From Anaerovorax sp. IOR16 (lineage in GTDB: Bacteria; Bacillota; Clostridia; Peptostreptococcales; Anaerovoracaceae), in the NCBI RefSeq assembly GCF_017168145.1, contig NZ_JADQTL010000005.1, forward strand, positions 36,185-100,184: 64,000 nucleotides of DNA. The letters are read 5' to 3'. The position numbers and the translations under genes were made by a program. The notes beneath the pieces are model-generated. The model did no database searches and was not told where the DNA came from. It saw nothing but the letters and a program-made list of their open reading frames with translations. This document shows, in pieces, positions 35,627-44,156 of the stretch (its first letter is position 1; each line of letters opens with the position of its first letter).

Positions 35627-36181
35627 ATGAGTTTTGTCACGGAATGGGTACGGAATGTATTTTTAATTGTTCTAGCCATCTCATTTTTGGAATTGCTTCT
35701 TCCAAGCGGAAGCATGCGAGGTTATTTAAAATTTATTTTTTCCTTACTCTTGCTTACTGTCATGCTTTATCCTCTGCAATCATTGGGAGGAAAAGAAATT
35801 TTAGCATTTCATTCGATTCCTTATTCCTTTAGCGCTGCACAATCTTATGAAATTAATAACGATGCTTCCTTCGAATATGATCTTTCACAAGTACAAACAA
35901 AGCAAATTTCTGATGTGTACAAAGAGAAAGTAAGCGAAAGCATAAAAGAAGAGTTGGAAAAGCAATTTTCAGGCATAAGTGAGGCAGTAATTGAAATATA
36001 CATTAACGAGAATAGAAACAGCAAACATTTTGGTGAGTTAAATAAGGTGATATTATATACAGATGATTTGACGGAGCAAGTTAAAATTCAAAATACCCTT
36101 TCGGATTTCTTGAATTTGTCAAAAAGGAACATTTTTATCAAAGAAAAGGAGGAAGAAAATGAAGCTACTGATGAAAAATGA
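35627..36181 (+). CDS. spoIIIAF: Stage III sporulation protein SpoIIIAF
   Basis: A 184-residue protein with two N-terminal helices (about 8-25 and 31-51) and a soluble ring-building-motif-like C-terminal domain, as in SpoIIIAF. The 3' end overlaps spoIIIAG by 23 bases and contains its ribosome site. Confidence 0.9.
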   Translation: MSFVTEWVRNVFLIVLAISFLELLLPSGSMRGYLKFIFSLLLLTVMLYPLQSLGGKEILAFHSIPYSFSAAQSYEINNDASFEYDLSQVQTKQISDVYKEKVSESIKEELEKQFSGISEAVIEIYINENRNSKHFGELNKVILYTDDLTEQVKIQNTLSDFLNLSKRNIFIKEKEEENEATDEK

Positions 36182-36611
36182 AACAAATATTAAAGATTTA
36201 TTTTTTAAATTAATTACTGTTGTAATCATTGCTTCAATGGGACTTGTCCTATTAAACGTAATGACACAGAGTAAGGATGGAAGAAAGCAAATTGTCGATC
36301 ATGATGGAGGTACAGAATACATTGCATCAGAAGAATCGACTTCTGCAACGAGAGAAGAGCTTCGCCTTTCTGAAATACTCAGCGGTATCAAAGGCGTAGG
36401 GGAAGCCGATGTATTTATTACTTATCGGGATAATGTTCAGACAACAAATGTTTTTTCTTCGTCTGTAGCAAAGGATGGTCCGAAAATAAATGGAGTAATT
36501 GTAACCGCAGAAGGGGCAAATAATGTAATCATCAAAAATGATATCATCAATGCTGTTGCTTGCGTATTTAACATATCGGCTGGTAATGTGACCGTGTTTG
36601 AAAAAGAATAG
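36159..36611 (+). CDS. spoIIIAG: Stage III sporulation protein SpoIIIAG
   Basis: Ring-forming channel protein: one N-terminal helix (about 15-32), a linker and a C-terminal domain with E-I-L-S-G-I-K-G-V-G-E-A-D-V-F-I-T-Y typical of SpoIIIAG. At 150 residues it is much shorter than the 229 of B. subtilis, because the region between helix and ring domain and the ring insert are reduced. AAGGAGG lies before ATG 36159 within spoIIIAF. Confidence 0.88.
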   Translation: MKLLMKNETNIKDLFFKLITVVIIASMGLVLLNVMTQSKDGRKQIVDHDGGTEYIASEESTSATREELRLSEILSGIKGVGEADVFITYRDNVQTTNVFSSSVAKDGPKINGVIVTAEGANNVIIKNDIINAVACVFNISAGNVTVFEKE

Positions 36612-36632
36612 AGAAAATGGAGGGTTTGAAAG

Positions 36633-37328
36633 GTGAAGTATGAAAAAAGAAAAATTGTGGTCTTAGTTAGTATGTTGGCACTGATCGTATGCGTCAGTGT
36701 AGTAAACAACAAATTAAGTACCAAGGATGCTCTTAGCGCATCAGCAGGCTATAAAGATTATGAAACAAAAGAAATGCAGCTTCATGATGGCGAAGTTTTG
36801 GTGGATAGCATTAATGTTGTAACGCTTCCTGGAAAGAGTCCGGATCCGGTTTCTATTGCCGATCCAGCCAAACCAAATGAAGCAGCCGCTGAAGAAACCA
36901 ATAATGAAACAACAAATGGAGCGACTGAAGCAGAAGAATCTTCTGTCGTAACTTCCGATAACTTAGAAGAATTAAAAAATACAGATACCTATTTTGAAGA
37001 AGTTCGGGCTACCATTAATATGGATCGAAACGAAATTCTTTCTATGCTTACGGCAGTCATTGAAGAAACCAAAGATGGACCGGAAAAAAACAATGCAACA
37101 CAGCAAAAATTAAAGATTATTGATTATATGAACCAAGAAAAGGTCATTGAAAATTTAATTGAAAATAAAGGTTTTACAGATGCACTGGTTCTCATTACAG
37201 ATACTTCCGTTAATGTAACTGTAAATAAACAGGAATTATCTCAGACAGATGTGGCAAAAATATGTGATATAGTAATGAGAGAAACAGAAAGAAATGCGGA
37301 GCAAATCGTGATTCAAAGTAAATTTTAA
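36633..37328 (+). CDS. spoIIIAH: Stage III sporulation protein SpoIIIAH
   Basis: Mother-cell membrane protein whose extracellular ring domain binds SpoIIQ across the intermembrane space. One helix (about 7-24), a Glu/Asn/Thr-rich low-complexity linker (about 75-115) and a C-terminal YscJ-like ring domain (about 130-231); 231 residues. GTG 36633 follows GGAGGG. It is the last gene of the split spoIIIA locus. Confidence 0.93.
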   Translation: MKYEKRKIVVLVSMLALIVCVSVVNNKLSTKDALSASAGYKDYETKEMQLHDGEVLVDSINVVTLPGKSPDPVSIADPAKPNEAAAEETNNETTNGATEAEESSVVTSDNLEELKNTDTYFEEVRATINMDRNEILSMLTAVIEETKDGPEKNNATQQKLKIIDYMNQEKVIENLIENKGFTDALVLITDTSVNVTVNKQELSQTDVAKICDIVMRETERNAEQIVIQSKF

Positions 37329-37340
37329 ACTCTGAAAACA

Positions 37341-37369
37341 TTGTTTATTCTACGCATTTCTGCTATAAT
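37341..37369 (+). promoter_or_regulatory. Sigma-A promoter for asp23-nusB
   Basis: TTGTTT (37341-37346), 17 bases, TATAAT (37364-37369), about 18 bases before the asp23-family start codon. Confidence 0.6.
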
Positions 37370-37387
37370 AGGCAAGAGGTGAGTGGA

Positions 37388-37747
37388 ATGAACGCAATCA
37401 ATGACGAAAAATATGGCACAATAAAAATATCTGATGAGGTTATTGCTGTTTGCGCGATGAATGCCACTTTAAAGACAGAAGGTGTATCCTCTTTAAGTCG
37501 AGGTATTACCGACAGTATTTCTAATATGTTAGGCAAAGAACCTCTATATAAAGGCATAAAGGTAGCTCAAACTGATTATGGCATTGTGATAGATATTTAT
37601 CCAATTGTCTTTTTAGGAGTGAAGATTCCTGAGGTTGCTTTTAACATTCAAAAAAATGTAAAAAAAGAAGTAGAACACATGCTTGATGAACCGGTTAAGG
37701 CTGTGAACATTCATGTTCAGGGTGTGGATGTCAAGCAGAGTAAATAA
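37388..37747 (+). CDS. Asp23/Gls24-family envelope stress protein
   Basis: A 119-residue protein of the Asp23/Gls24 (DUF322) family, with the typical I-S-D-E-V-I-A-V-C-A, T-E-G-V-S-S-L and D-I-Y-P-I-V-F-L-G-V-K-I-P segments. B. subtilis YqhY holds the same place before nusB and is linked to acetyl-CoA carboxylase; staphylococcal Asp23 is a membrane-associated stress protein. I chose ATG 37388 because GAGGTG is five bases upstream; GTG 37379 is in frame. Confidence 0.9.
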   Translation: MNAINDEKYGTIKISDEVIAVCAMNATLKTEGVSSLSRGITDSISNMLGKEPLYKGIKVAQTDYGIVIDIYPIVFLGVKIPEVAFNIQKNVKKEVEHMLDEPVKAVNIHVQGVDVKQSK

Positions 37748-37771
37748 ATCCCTATACAATCGGAGGAATGT

Positions 37772-38185
37772 ATGCGAAGAACACAAGCAAGAGAGCTATT
37801 AATGCAGATGCTTTTTCAGATGGAAGTACAAAATGATCACAGTGATTCTATAAAAAAACGAGTTGCAGAAGAAAACTTAGAAGAATCAAACCAGAAGGAT
37901 TACTTTGAAGAAATGTATGGTTTGATTACATTGCATTTACCTGAAATTGATCAACAAATTGAAGAATACAGTAACAATTGGAAAATTAATCGTTTAGCAA
38001 AAGTTGATTTGGCCATATTACGATTATCCATTGCAGAACTCTTATACAAAATGGATATCCCAGATTCTGTTTCAATTAATGAGGCTGTGGATCTTGCAAA
38101 GAAATTTGGAGGAGACGATTCAGGAAAATTTGTAAATGGTGTATTAGGTAAAATTGTAAGAGGCAAGCAAAAAGAAAACGAATAG
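37772..38185 (+). CDS. nusB: Transcription antitermination factor NusB
   Basis: RNA-binding helical protein of 137 residues that joins NusE on the boxA RNA of rRNA operons. R-R-T-Q-A-R-E-L-L-M-Q-M-L-F-Q at the N terminus, D-L-A-I-L-R-L-S-I-A-E-L and K-F-V-N-G-V-L-G at the C terminus are family signatures. GGAGG precedes ATG. It sits between asp23 and the TsaD paralogue. Confidence 0.96.
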   Translation: MRRTQARELLMQMLFQMEVQNDHSDSIKKRVAEENLEESNQKDYFEEMYGLITLHLPEIDQQIEEYSNNWKINRLAKVDLAILRLSIAELLYKMDIPDSVSINEAVDLAKKFGGDDSGKFVNGVLGKIVRGKQKENE

Positions 38186-38203
38186 AAAAGATGGAGAAAT
38201 GAA

Positions 38204-39172
38204 ATGATACTTGGTATTGATACCAGTAACTATACAACATCAGTTGCATTGACAGATTCAAACGGAAATATCCGACTTGATAAAAGGACACCGTTGGTGG
38301 TAAAACAGGGCGAAAGAGGGCTACGGCAATCACACGCCCTTTTTCAACATATGGAGAATTTACCATTGCTCCTAAGTGAGGTGCTGAAAGAACCCTTTCG
38401 GTCTCAAATTAAAGCAATTGCAGTCAGCAGCAGACCGCGTCCTGTAGAAGGCTCTTATATGCCAGTGTTTAAAGCAGGTATGCAGTTCGGAAGCGTATTA
38501 TCCAATGCACTTGCAATTCCGTACTATACGTTTTCACATCAAGAAGGACATTTAGCAGCAGCTGCTCATAATACCTTGATAAACGAACAAGTATCCTATT
38601 TTGCTTATCATTTATCCGGCGGCACCTGCGAACTATTGGATGTGAATGAGCAGCACATTTCCATTATTGGGGGGTCAAACGATATTTCTTTTGGACAATT
38701 GATCGACCGTTTTGGTGTCGCTACAGGTCTTGCCTTTCCTGCAGGAAGAGCAATGGATGAAATCGCGCTTTCTCAATGGGAAGAACATAATCACACAAAA
38801 CCACCCAATAAACTAAAGCCGATCCCGATAAAGGAACTTTATCTAAATTTATCCGGAATCGAAACACAGGCACTTCGTATTTTGCAAGCTGCAGATGTAA
38901 AAGACAAGCAAAAAGTACAAAATGCTCTGATTTTTGAACTCTTTTTAAAAATCAGCGATTCTTTGGAAAAGCTTACAAAAGAAGCATTAAAACATCAATA
39001 TAAAGATCAAGTCTTATTTACTGGAGGAGTATCTGCAAGTACTTTTTTACGAAAACGTCTGTTAGATGCTTTTTCAAAAGATAAGATCAATCTATTTTTC
39101 GGAGAACCGAAGCTTTCTTCAGACAATGCAGTCGGTATTTCTTTGTTGGGAGGAAAAGCATTATGGCATTAA
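38204..39172 (+). CDS. TsaD/Kae1-like protein (paralogue, function unknown)
   Basis: ASKHA-fold protein of 322 residues related to TsaD/Kae1 and old 'O-sialoglycoprotein endopeptidase' annotations. It begins with L-G-I-D-T-S-N-Y-T-T-S-V-A and keeps the metal-ligand pair in S-H-Q-E-G-H-L-A-A-A. It is shorter and more divergent than the true t6A enzyme TsaD, which normally lies with tsaB and tsaE elsewhere. This position between nusB and xseA is a clostridial habit. Its substrate is unknown to me. Confidence 0.8.
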   Translation: MILGIDTSNYTTSVALTDSNGNIRLDKRTPLVVKQGERGLRQSHALFQHMENLPLLLSEVLKEPFRSQIKAIAVSSRPRPVEGSYMPVFKAGMQFGSVLSNALAIPYYTFSHQEGHLAAAAHNTLINEQVSYFAYHLSGGTCELLDVNEQHISIIGGSNDISFGQLIDRFGVATGLAFPAGRAMDEIALSQWEEHNHTKPPNKLKPIPIKELYLNLSGIETQALRILQAADVKDKQKVQNALIFELFLKISDSLEKLTKEALKHQYKDQVLFTGGVSASTFLRKRLLDAFSKDKINLFFGEPKLSSDNAVGISLLGGKALWH

Positions 39173-40335
39173 AGCCGGTTAGTGTATCCCAAGTAAATGG
39201 ATACATCAAGCGCATTTTACAATCCGATCCGATATTAGGCAATGTTTCCGTCATTGGAGAAATTTCTAATTTAAAATACCATAGTTCTGGACATGTCTAT
39301 TTTACATTGAAGGATGCAAACAGTAAGCTAAATTGTTTTTTGGCTGCTGAATATTTGCGGAATCTTCGCTATGAGCTTTCAGATGGAATGGAAATTACAG
39401 CACACGGTTATCTTTCCGTATACGAACGTGGAGGAAGCTATTCGTTAAACGTAAAAGATGTTTCCCTTTCCGGAATAGGGAATTTAAGCATTGCATTTGA
39501 ACAGTCAAAGAAAAAATTGGAAGCAGAAGGTCTTTTTGATACAAAATATAAAAAGAGTTTACCTTTTTTTCCAAAGAAAATCGGTGTAATGACTTCGCCG
39601 ACCGGAGCAGCCGTTCGTGATATTATTAAAATAATAAAATCAAAAAATAATTATGTAAACATTTTAGTATATCCTTGTTTGGTACAAGGCCCGGAAGCAG
39701 CAAAGGATATTTCTGAGGGAATAAAAAATATTAATCAAAAGTTTCCGGATTTGGATGTCTTAATTATTGGCAGGGGAGGAGGGTCTCTGGAAGAACTTTG
39801 GCCGTTCAATGAGGAAATCGTAGCGAGAAGTATTTTTTCTTCCGTAATCCCGATTATTTCTGCAGTTGGACATGAGACGGATTTTACTATTTCTGATTTT
39901 GTGGCAGACTTCCGTGCAGAAACACCTACAGCGGCAGCACAACTGGCGATACCGAATACGTTTGAATTGCAAAGCCTTTGTCAAGATTTCCTTTCATCTA
40001 TAAAATATGGTTTATCACGCAGGTTGGAGTATGACGCAATGCGAGTTTATATGCACGACAAACAAAAATTATTTGAATCATTCCAAAATCGCTTGCAATA
40101 TGAGACTTTACGTTTACAACAGCAAAAAGAAAAACTAGAAGCACTCAATCCTTTATCAATTATGGAACGCGGCTATAGCATTCTTACCGATAAAAAAGGA
40201 AATTTATTAAATAAAATTTCTCAAATTGATTTAGGTGATCAATTATTTGTACGAATTAAGGACGGTCGTCTGCATTGCACAGTGGATGAGAAACATTGCT
40301 TGGATAGGGAGATGATAATAAATGACCTCAAATAA
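39163..40335 (+). CDS. xseA: Exodeoxyribonuclease VII large subunit
   Basis: Catalytic subunit of ExoVII, a single-strand DNA exonuclease in repair. An N-terminal OB-fold (about 1-100) is followed by the nuclease core with G-V-M-T-S-P-T-G-A-A-V-R-D-I, G-R-G-G-G-S-L-E-E-L-W-P-F-N and S-A-V-G-H-E-T-D-F-T. A coiled-coil-rich C terminus follows. It has 390 residues, at the short end for XseA. It overlaps the upstream gene by ten bases and xseB by 14. Confidence 0.96.
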   Translation: MALKPVSVSQVNGYIKRILQSDPILGNVSVIGEISNLKYHSSGHVYFTLKDANSKLNCFLAAEYLRNLRYELSDGMEITAHGYLSVYERGGSYSLNVKDVSLSGIGNLSIAFEQSKKKLEAEGLFDTKYKKSLPFFPKKIGVMTSPTGAAVRDIIKIIKSKNNYVNILVYPCLVQGPEAAKDISEGIKNINQKFPDLDVLIIGRGGGSLEELWPFNEEIVARSIFSSVIPIISAVGHETDFTISDFVADFRAETPTAAAQLAIPNTFELQSLCQDFLSSIKYGLSRRLEYDAMRVYMHDKQKLFESFQNRLQYETLRLQQQKEKLEALNPLSIMERGYSILTDKKGNLLNKISQIDLGDQLFVRIKDGRLHCTVDEKHCLDREMIINDLK

Positions 40336-40537
40336 AAATTTAACCTTTGAAGAGGCACTTAAAGGATTGGAAACAGCAGCAAATGCATTAAAACGAAACG
40401 AAGGAACGTTAGAAGATGCCATTAAGAATTATGAACAAGGTATTGTTTTTTATGAACAATGCAATCATATACTAAAAGAAGCAAAGCAGCGAATTGAAAT
40501 TTACGACAAAGAAACGCAGGAACAAATAGAATTCTAA
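40322..40537 (+). CDS. xseB: Exodeoxyribonuclease VII small subunit
   Basis: A 71-residue helical hairpin subunit of ExoVII. L-T-F-E-E-A-L-K-G-L-E-T and N-E-G-T-L-E-D-A-I-K-N-Y-E-Q-G are the standard signature. It overlaps xseA, so the two are translationally coupled. Confidence 0.95.
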   Translation: MTSNKNLTFEEALKGLETAANALKRNEGTLEDAIKNYEQGIVFYEQCNHILKEAKQRIEIYDKETQEQIEF

Positions 40538-40552
40538 GAGGAGGAAATTAAT

Positions 40553-41449
40553 ATGGAAAATAAAGAATACATTTATTTGAAAAATTTACTGGAAGAACAT
40601 CTTTTGGACTTCTTACCTGAGGTTGACCATAAAAGTATTACGTTATACGAATCTATGTGTTATAGTTTATCAGCCGGAGGAAAAAGAATTCGCCCTGTAT
40701 TGCTTTTAGCTGCTTGTGATTTTTGCGGATATGACATTAAGCAGGCTTTGCCTTATGCCTGTGCAATGGAGTATATTCAAACCTATTCTTTAATTCACGA
40801 TGATTTGCCAGCTATGGATAATGACGATCTTCGAAGAGGCATGCCTTCCAATCATAAAGTTTATGGGGATGCAATGGCAATTTTAGCAGGTGATGGCCTT
40901 TTAACCTCGGCTTTTGAAGCAATGAATAAGGATATGCTTCTCTATTTTGATGATCCTGACAAATTAATCTGCCGTGTGAAAGCAAGTTATGAAATTTCAA
41001 AGGGTGCAGGCTGTCGTGGTATGGTAGCAGGGCAAGCTTCTGATATTGAAAATGAAAACAAGCAATGCTCAAAGGAAATGATTGATTATATTCATTTGAA
41101 TAAAACAGCAGCTTTAATCATCTCTGCAATCATGTCAGGTGCATATTTATCTGGGGCTGATGATGAAAAGCGCCGTGATTTAAGTATATATGCCGAATGT
41201 GTTGGTTTGGCTTATCAGATTGTTGATGATATTTTGGATATTTGCGGTGACCAAGATGAACTTGGAAAAAAGGTTGGTGTGGATGCAAAACAAAATAAAT
41301 CAACCTATCCAGCTATTTATGGTTTGGAAGAATCGAGAAGAAGAGCAACTGAGCTCTTAGAAAATGCTTTAAATATAATGGCACCTTATTATGACCAGGC
41401 TGAGGTCTTTACTGCAGTTGCTGAATATTTATTAAAGCAAATTAAATAA
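40553..41449 (+). CDS. ispA: Farnesyl/geranyl diphosphate synthase
   Basis: Short-chain prenyl transferase of 298 residues. The first Asp-rich motif D-D-L-P-A-M-D-N-D follows L-I-H, and the second D-D-I-L-D follows Y-Q-I-V. G-G-K-R-I-R-P is the IPP-binding motif. It supplies farnesyl diphosphate for undecaprenyl and quinone precursors. It follows xseB by 15 bases and shares one base with the dxs-side frame, as in the B. subtilis xseA-xseB-ispA(yqiD)-dxs run. Confidence 0.95.
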   Translation: MENKEYIYLKNLLEEHLLDFLPEVDHKSITLYESMCYSLSAGGKRIRPVLLLAACDFCGYDIKQALPYACAMEYIQTYSLIHDDLPAMDNDDLRRGMPSNHKVYGDAMAILAGDGLLTSAFEAMNKDMLLYFDDPDKLICRVKASYEISKGAGCRGMVAGQASDIENENKQCSKEMIDYIHLNKTAALIISAIMSGAYLSGADDEKRRDLSIYAECVGLAYQIVDDILDICGDQDELGKKVGVDAKQNKSTYPAIYGLEESRRRATELLENALNIMAPYYDQAEVFTAVAEYLLKQIK

Positions 41450-41469
41450 TGATAGGAGACTTTCATTTT

Positions 41470-43344
41470 ATGAAGCATTTGTTAAATGATGATAATTTTC
41501 CACAAAAACTAAAGTCCATGACGGAGCATGAATTGGAATTATTATCTTATGAAATTCGTCAAACGTTATTGGATACTGTTTCCGTAACCGGAGGACATTT
41601 GTCTTCCAATTTAGGTGTTGTGGAGTTAACAATAGCACTTCATACCGTATTTGATACACCAAAGGATAAAATTATTTGGGATGTAGGTCATCAGGCCTAT
41701 GTACACAAAATGCTAACGGGTAGAAGCGGAAAAATGAATACCCTTAGAACTTACGGAGGAATCAGCGGATTCCCAAGACTAGAAGAGAGTGTACATGATA
41801 TGTATGCGTCCGGACACAGCAGCACTTCCATTTCTGCAGCCTTTGGATATGCAGTAGCAAGAGATTTGAATCACGATGATTATTCTGTTGTTGCTGTCAT
41901 AGGAGATGGAGCATTAACGGGAGGGATTGCTTATGAAGCACTAAATAACGTTGGGCAATCCAATCGACCGATGATTGTCATATTAAATGATAATGAAATG
42001 TCGATTTCGGAAAATGTTGGAGGCATGTCGCAATATCTTGGAAGATTAAGAGCTTCTCATGCATATTTGGAATTTAAAAAGAAAGTAAAACATGCAGTGA
42101 AAGGCATTCCTAAATATGGCGAAGGTCTTTATTCCGGAATGGAACATATCCGAGATTCTTTAAAATATGCCGTAGTATCCGGAGCTATTTTTGAAGAGTT
42201 TGGTTTTAAATATTTTGGTCCTATTGATGGTCATAGTATCCATGATTTGATTCAGGCAATGCAATTTGCAAAAAATATGCAGCAGCCTGTTCTTTTGCAT
42301 GTCGTTACAAAAAAAGGAAAAGGTTATCGCAATGCAGAAAACAATCCAGGCAAATTTCATGGAATTGGAGCTTTCGACTTGAATACAGGAGAATTGCTTT
42401 CGGTTGCAAAAAACTACACTTACTCGCAGATTTTTGGAAAAAAAATAGTACAAATTGCACATAATGATCCACGAGTTGTTGCAATCAGTGCTGCTATGGT
42501 AGAAGCAACCGGGCTTAATCGATTTCAGGAAAAATTTCCGGAACGTCTCTTTGATGTAGGAATTGCTGAACAGCATGCTGTTTCTTTTGCTGCAGGCATG
42601 GCTCTTAATGGGATGAAACCCGTCGTTGCCATTTATTCTACATTTTTACAAAGGGCCTATGATCAAATTTTAATCGATGTATGTATGCAGAACCTTCCGG
42701 TTATTTTTGCAATTGATCGAGCCGGAAACGTTGGAAATGACGGTGAAACCCATAATGGTCAGTTTGACCTTTCTTATCTGTCTCATATGCCGAATTTAAC
42801 CATTCTGGCTCCAAAGGACGGCAGTGAACTTGCAGAAATGCTTGAATATGCTTTTACTTTGAATGGCCCTTGTGCCATTCGTTACCCAAGAGGTGAGGCA
42901 GAAGATTTGGATACAGAAAAAAAGGAACATTCACCGATAGATGGAAAAATTGAAGTTCTTTCTGAAGGAAATGACGGTGTATTACTCGCAATCGGAAAGA
43001 TGGTTGAGCCTGCAATAAAAGCAAAATTAATTTTAAAGCAAAAAGGACTTGATTTCGGGGTAGTAAATGCGCGATTTATAAAGCCGCTTGATGAAGATGG
43101 CATTCTTTCTTGTGTTAATACAAAGAAAACGGTCATTACATTAGAAGATAATGCAATCATAGGAGGCTTTGGTTCCGAAGTATGCAAATTATTGAAGGAG
43201 AAGGGAAATCCTTCACAGAAATTATTACAGATCGGATGGCCGGATGTGTTTATTTCCCAGGGAAAGGTCTCAGAACTGATGAAACAATATGAATTAGATG
43301 CAAATGGAATTGCAAGAAGGGTGGCAGAGTTTATTGAAGGATAG
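41470..43344 (+). CDS. dxs: 1-deoxy-D-xylulose-5-phosphate synthase
   Basis: Thiamine-diphosphate enzyme joining pyruvate and glyceraldehyde-3-phosphate, first step of the MEP isoprenoid pathway. 624 residues. W-D-V-G-H-Q-A-Y is in the N-terminal domain; the ThDP motif G-D-G-A-L-T-G-G starts at about residue 145 and ends with N-D-N; the transketolase domain has F-D-V-G-I-A-E-Q-H-A. I use ATG 41470 after GGAGAC rather than ATG 41449, which has no ribosome site. It feeds ispA directly upstream and uses the cofactor made by ThiN. Confidence 0.96.
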   Translation: MKHLLNDDNFPQKLKSMTEHELELLSYEIRQTLLDTVSVTGGHLSSNLGVVELTIALHTVFDTPKDKIIWDVGHQAYVHKMLTGRSGKMNTLRTYGGISGFPRLEESVHDMYASGHSSTSISAAFGYAVARDLNHDDYSVVAVIGDGALTGGIAYEALNNVGQSNRPMIVILNDNEMSISENVGGMSQYLGRLRASHAYLEFKKKVKHAVKGIPKYGEGLYSGMEHIRDSLKYAVVSGAIFEEFGFKYFGPIDGHSIHDLIQAMQFAKNMQQPVLLHVVTKKGKGYRNAENNPGKFHGIGAFDLNTGELLSVAKNYTYSQIFGKKIVQIAHNDPRVVAISAAMVEATGLNRFQEKFPERLFDVGIAEQHAVSFAAGMALNGMKPVVAIYSTFLQRAYDQILIDVCMQNLPVIFAIDRAGNVGNDGETHNGQFDLSYLSHMPNLTILAPKDGSELAEMLEYAFTLNGPCAIRYPRGEAEDLDTEKKEHSPIDGKIEVLSEGNDGVLLAIGKMVEPAIKAKLILKQKGLDFGVVNARFIKPLDEDGILSCVNTKKTVITLEDNAIIGGFGSEVCKLLKEKGNPSQKLLQIGWPDVFISQGKVSELMKQYELDANGIARRVAEFIEG

Positions 43345-44143
43345 ATTGGATGTAATATTGGTAAACAAAGGATTGTTTCCGTCTCGAGAAAAAGCGAAGG
43401 CATCCATTATGGCAGGAATCGTTTTTGTAGATGGAAAAATGGTTGACAAAGCCGGTACATCGGTCTCCGATGACTCAGAGTTCACAATAAAAGGTGCTGT
43501 TTGCCCTTATGTCAGCCGTGGTGGATTGAAGCTGGCAAAAGCTTTGGAGTTATACTCCTTTTCTTTGGATGGGGCTGTTGCTATGGACATCGGGGCTTCA
43601 ACCGGGGGATTTACGGATTGTATGCTGCAAAATGGTGCAAAAAAAGTCTACGCTGTTGATGTTGGATATGGACAGTTGGATTGGAAACTTCGGAATGATA
43701 ATCGAATCGTTAATATGGAACGTGTAAATATTCGTTATTTAGACCCGAAAACCATAGAAGAAAAATTGGATTTTATCAGCATTGATGTTTCATTCATCTC
43801 TTTGCATTTGGTTCTCCCAGTAGCATCCTCACTTCTCAGCTCAACCGGCAAATTAGTTTGTCTGGTAAAGCCGCAATTTGAAGCAGGTAGAAGCCAAGTT
43901 GGGAAAAACGGTATTGTTCGAGAAAAAAGCACACATTTGGAAGTCCTTCATAAAGTAGCTGATTATGCTCTGGAAGCAGGGTTCACAATTGGTGGTTTAA
44001 CCTATTCACCGGTAACCGGTGCAAAAGGAAATATTGAATATTTGATGTATTTATGTAAAGATAAATCTTCTTGTGAAGCGTTAAATTATGATGAATTGGC
44101 AGAGTCTATTGTCAATGCATCACACGAAGAATTAGATAAATAG
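43334..44143 (+). CDS. tlyA: TlyA-family rRNA methyltransferase
   Basis: A 269-residue fusion of an N-terminal S4 RNA-binding domain (D-R-L-D-V-I-L-V to about residue 60) and an FtsJ-like methyltransferase with M-D-I-G-A-S-T-G-G-F-T-D as SAM loop. TlyA relatives 2'-O-methylate rRNA; the haemolysin label is historical. TTG 43334 gives M-K-D-R-L-D-V, as in homologues, and overlaps dxs by 11 bases. In many Firmicutes nadK, argR, recN and spo0A follow; here mutS follows instead. Confidence 0.92.
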   Translation: MKDRLDVILVNKGLFPSREKAKASIMAGIVFVDGKMVDKAGTSVSDDSEFTIKGAVCPYVSRGGLKLAKALELYSFSLDGAVAMDIGASTGGFTDCMLQNGAKKVYAVDVGYGQLDWKLRNDNRIVNMERVNIRYLDPKTIEEKLDFISIDVSFISLHLVLPVASSLLSSTGKLVCLVKPQFEAGRSQVGKNGIVREKSTHLEVLHKVADYALEAGFTIGGLTYSPVTGAKGNIEYLMYLCKDKSSCEALNYDELAESIVNASHEELDK

Positions 44144-44156
44144 AAAGAGGTAACCT

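Noticed and set aside
42882..43403. 173-codon antisense frame over the end of dxs and start of tlyA
   Set aside because: It lies wholly opposite two conserved genes; Ser/Pro/Phe-rich composition typical of a shadow frame.
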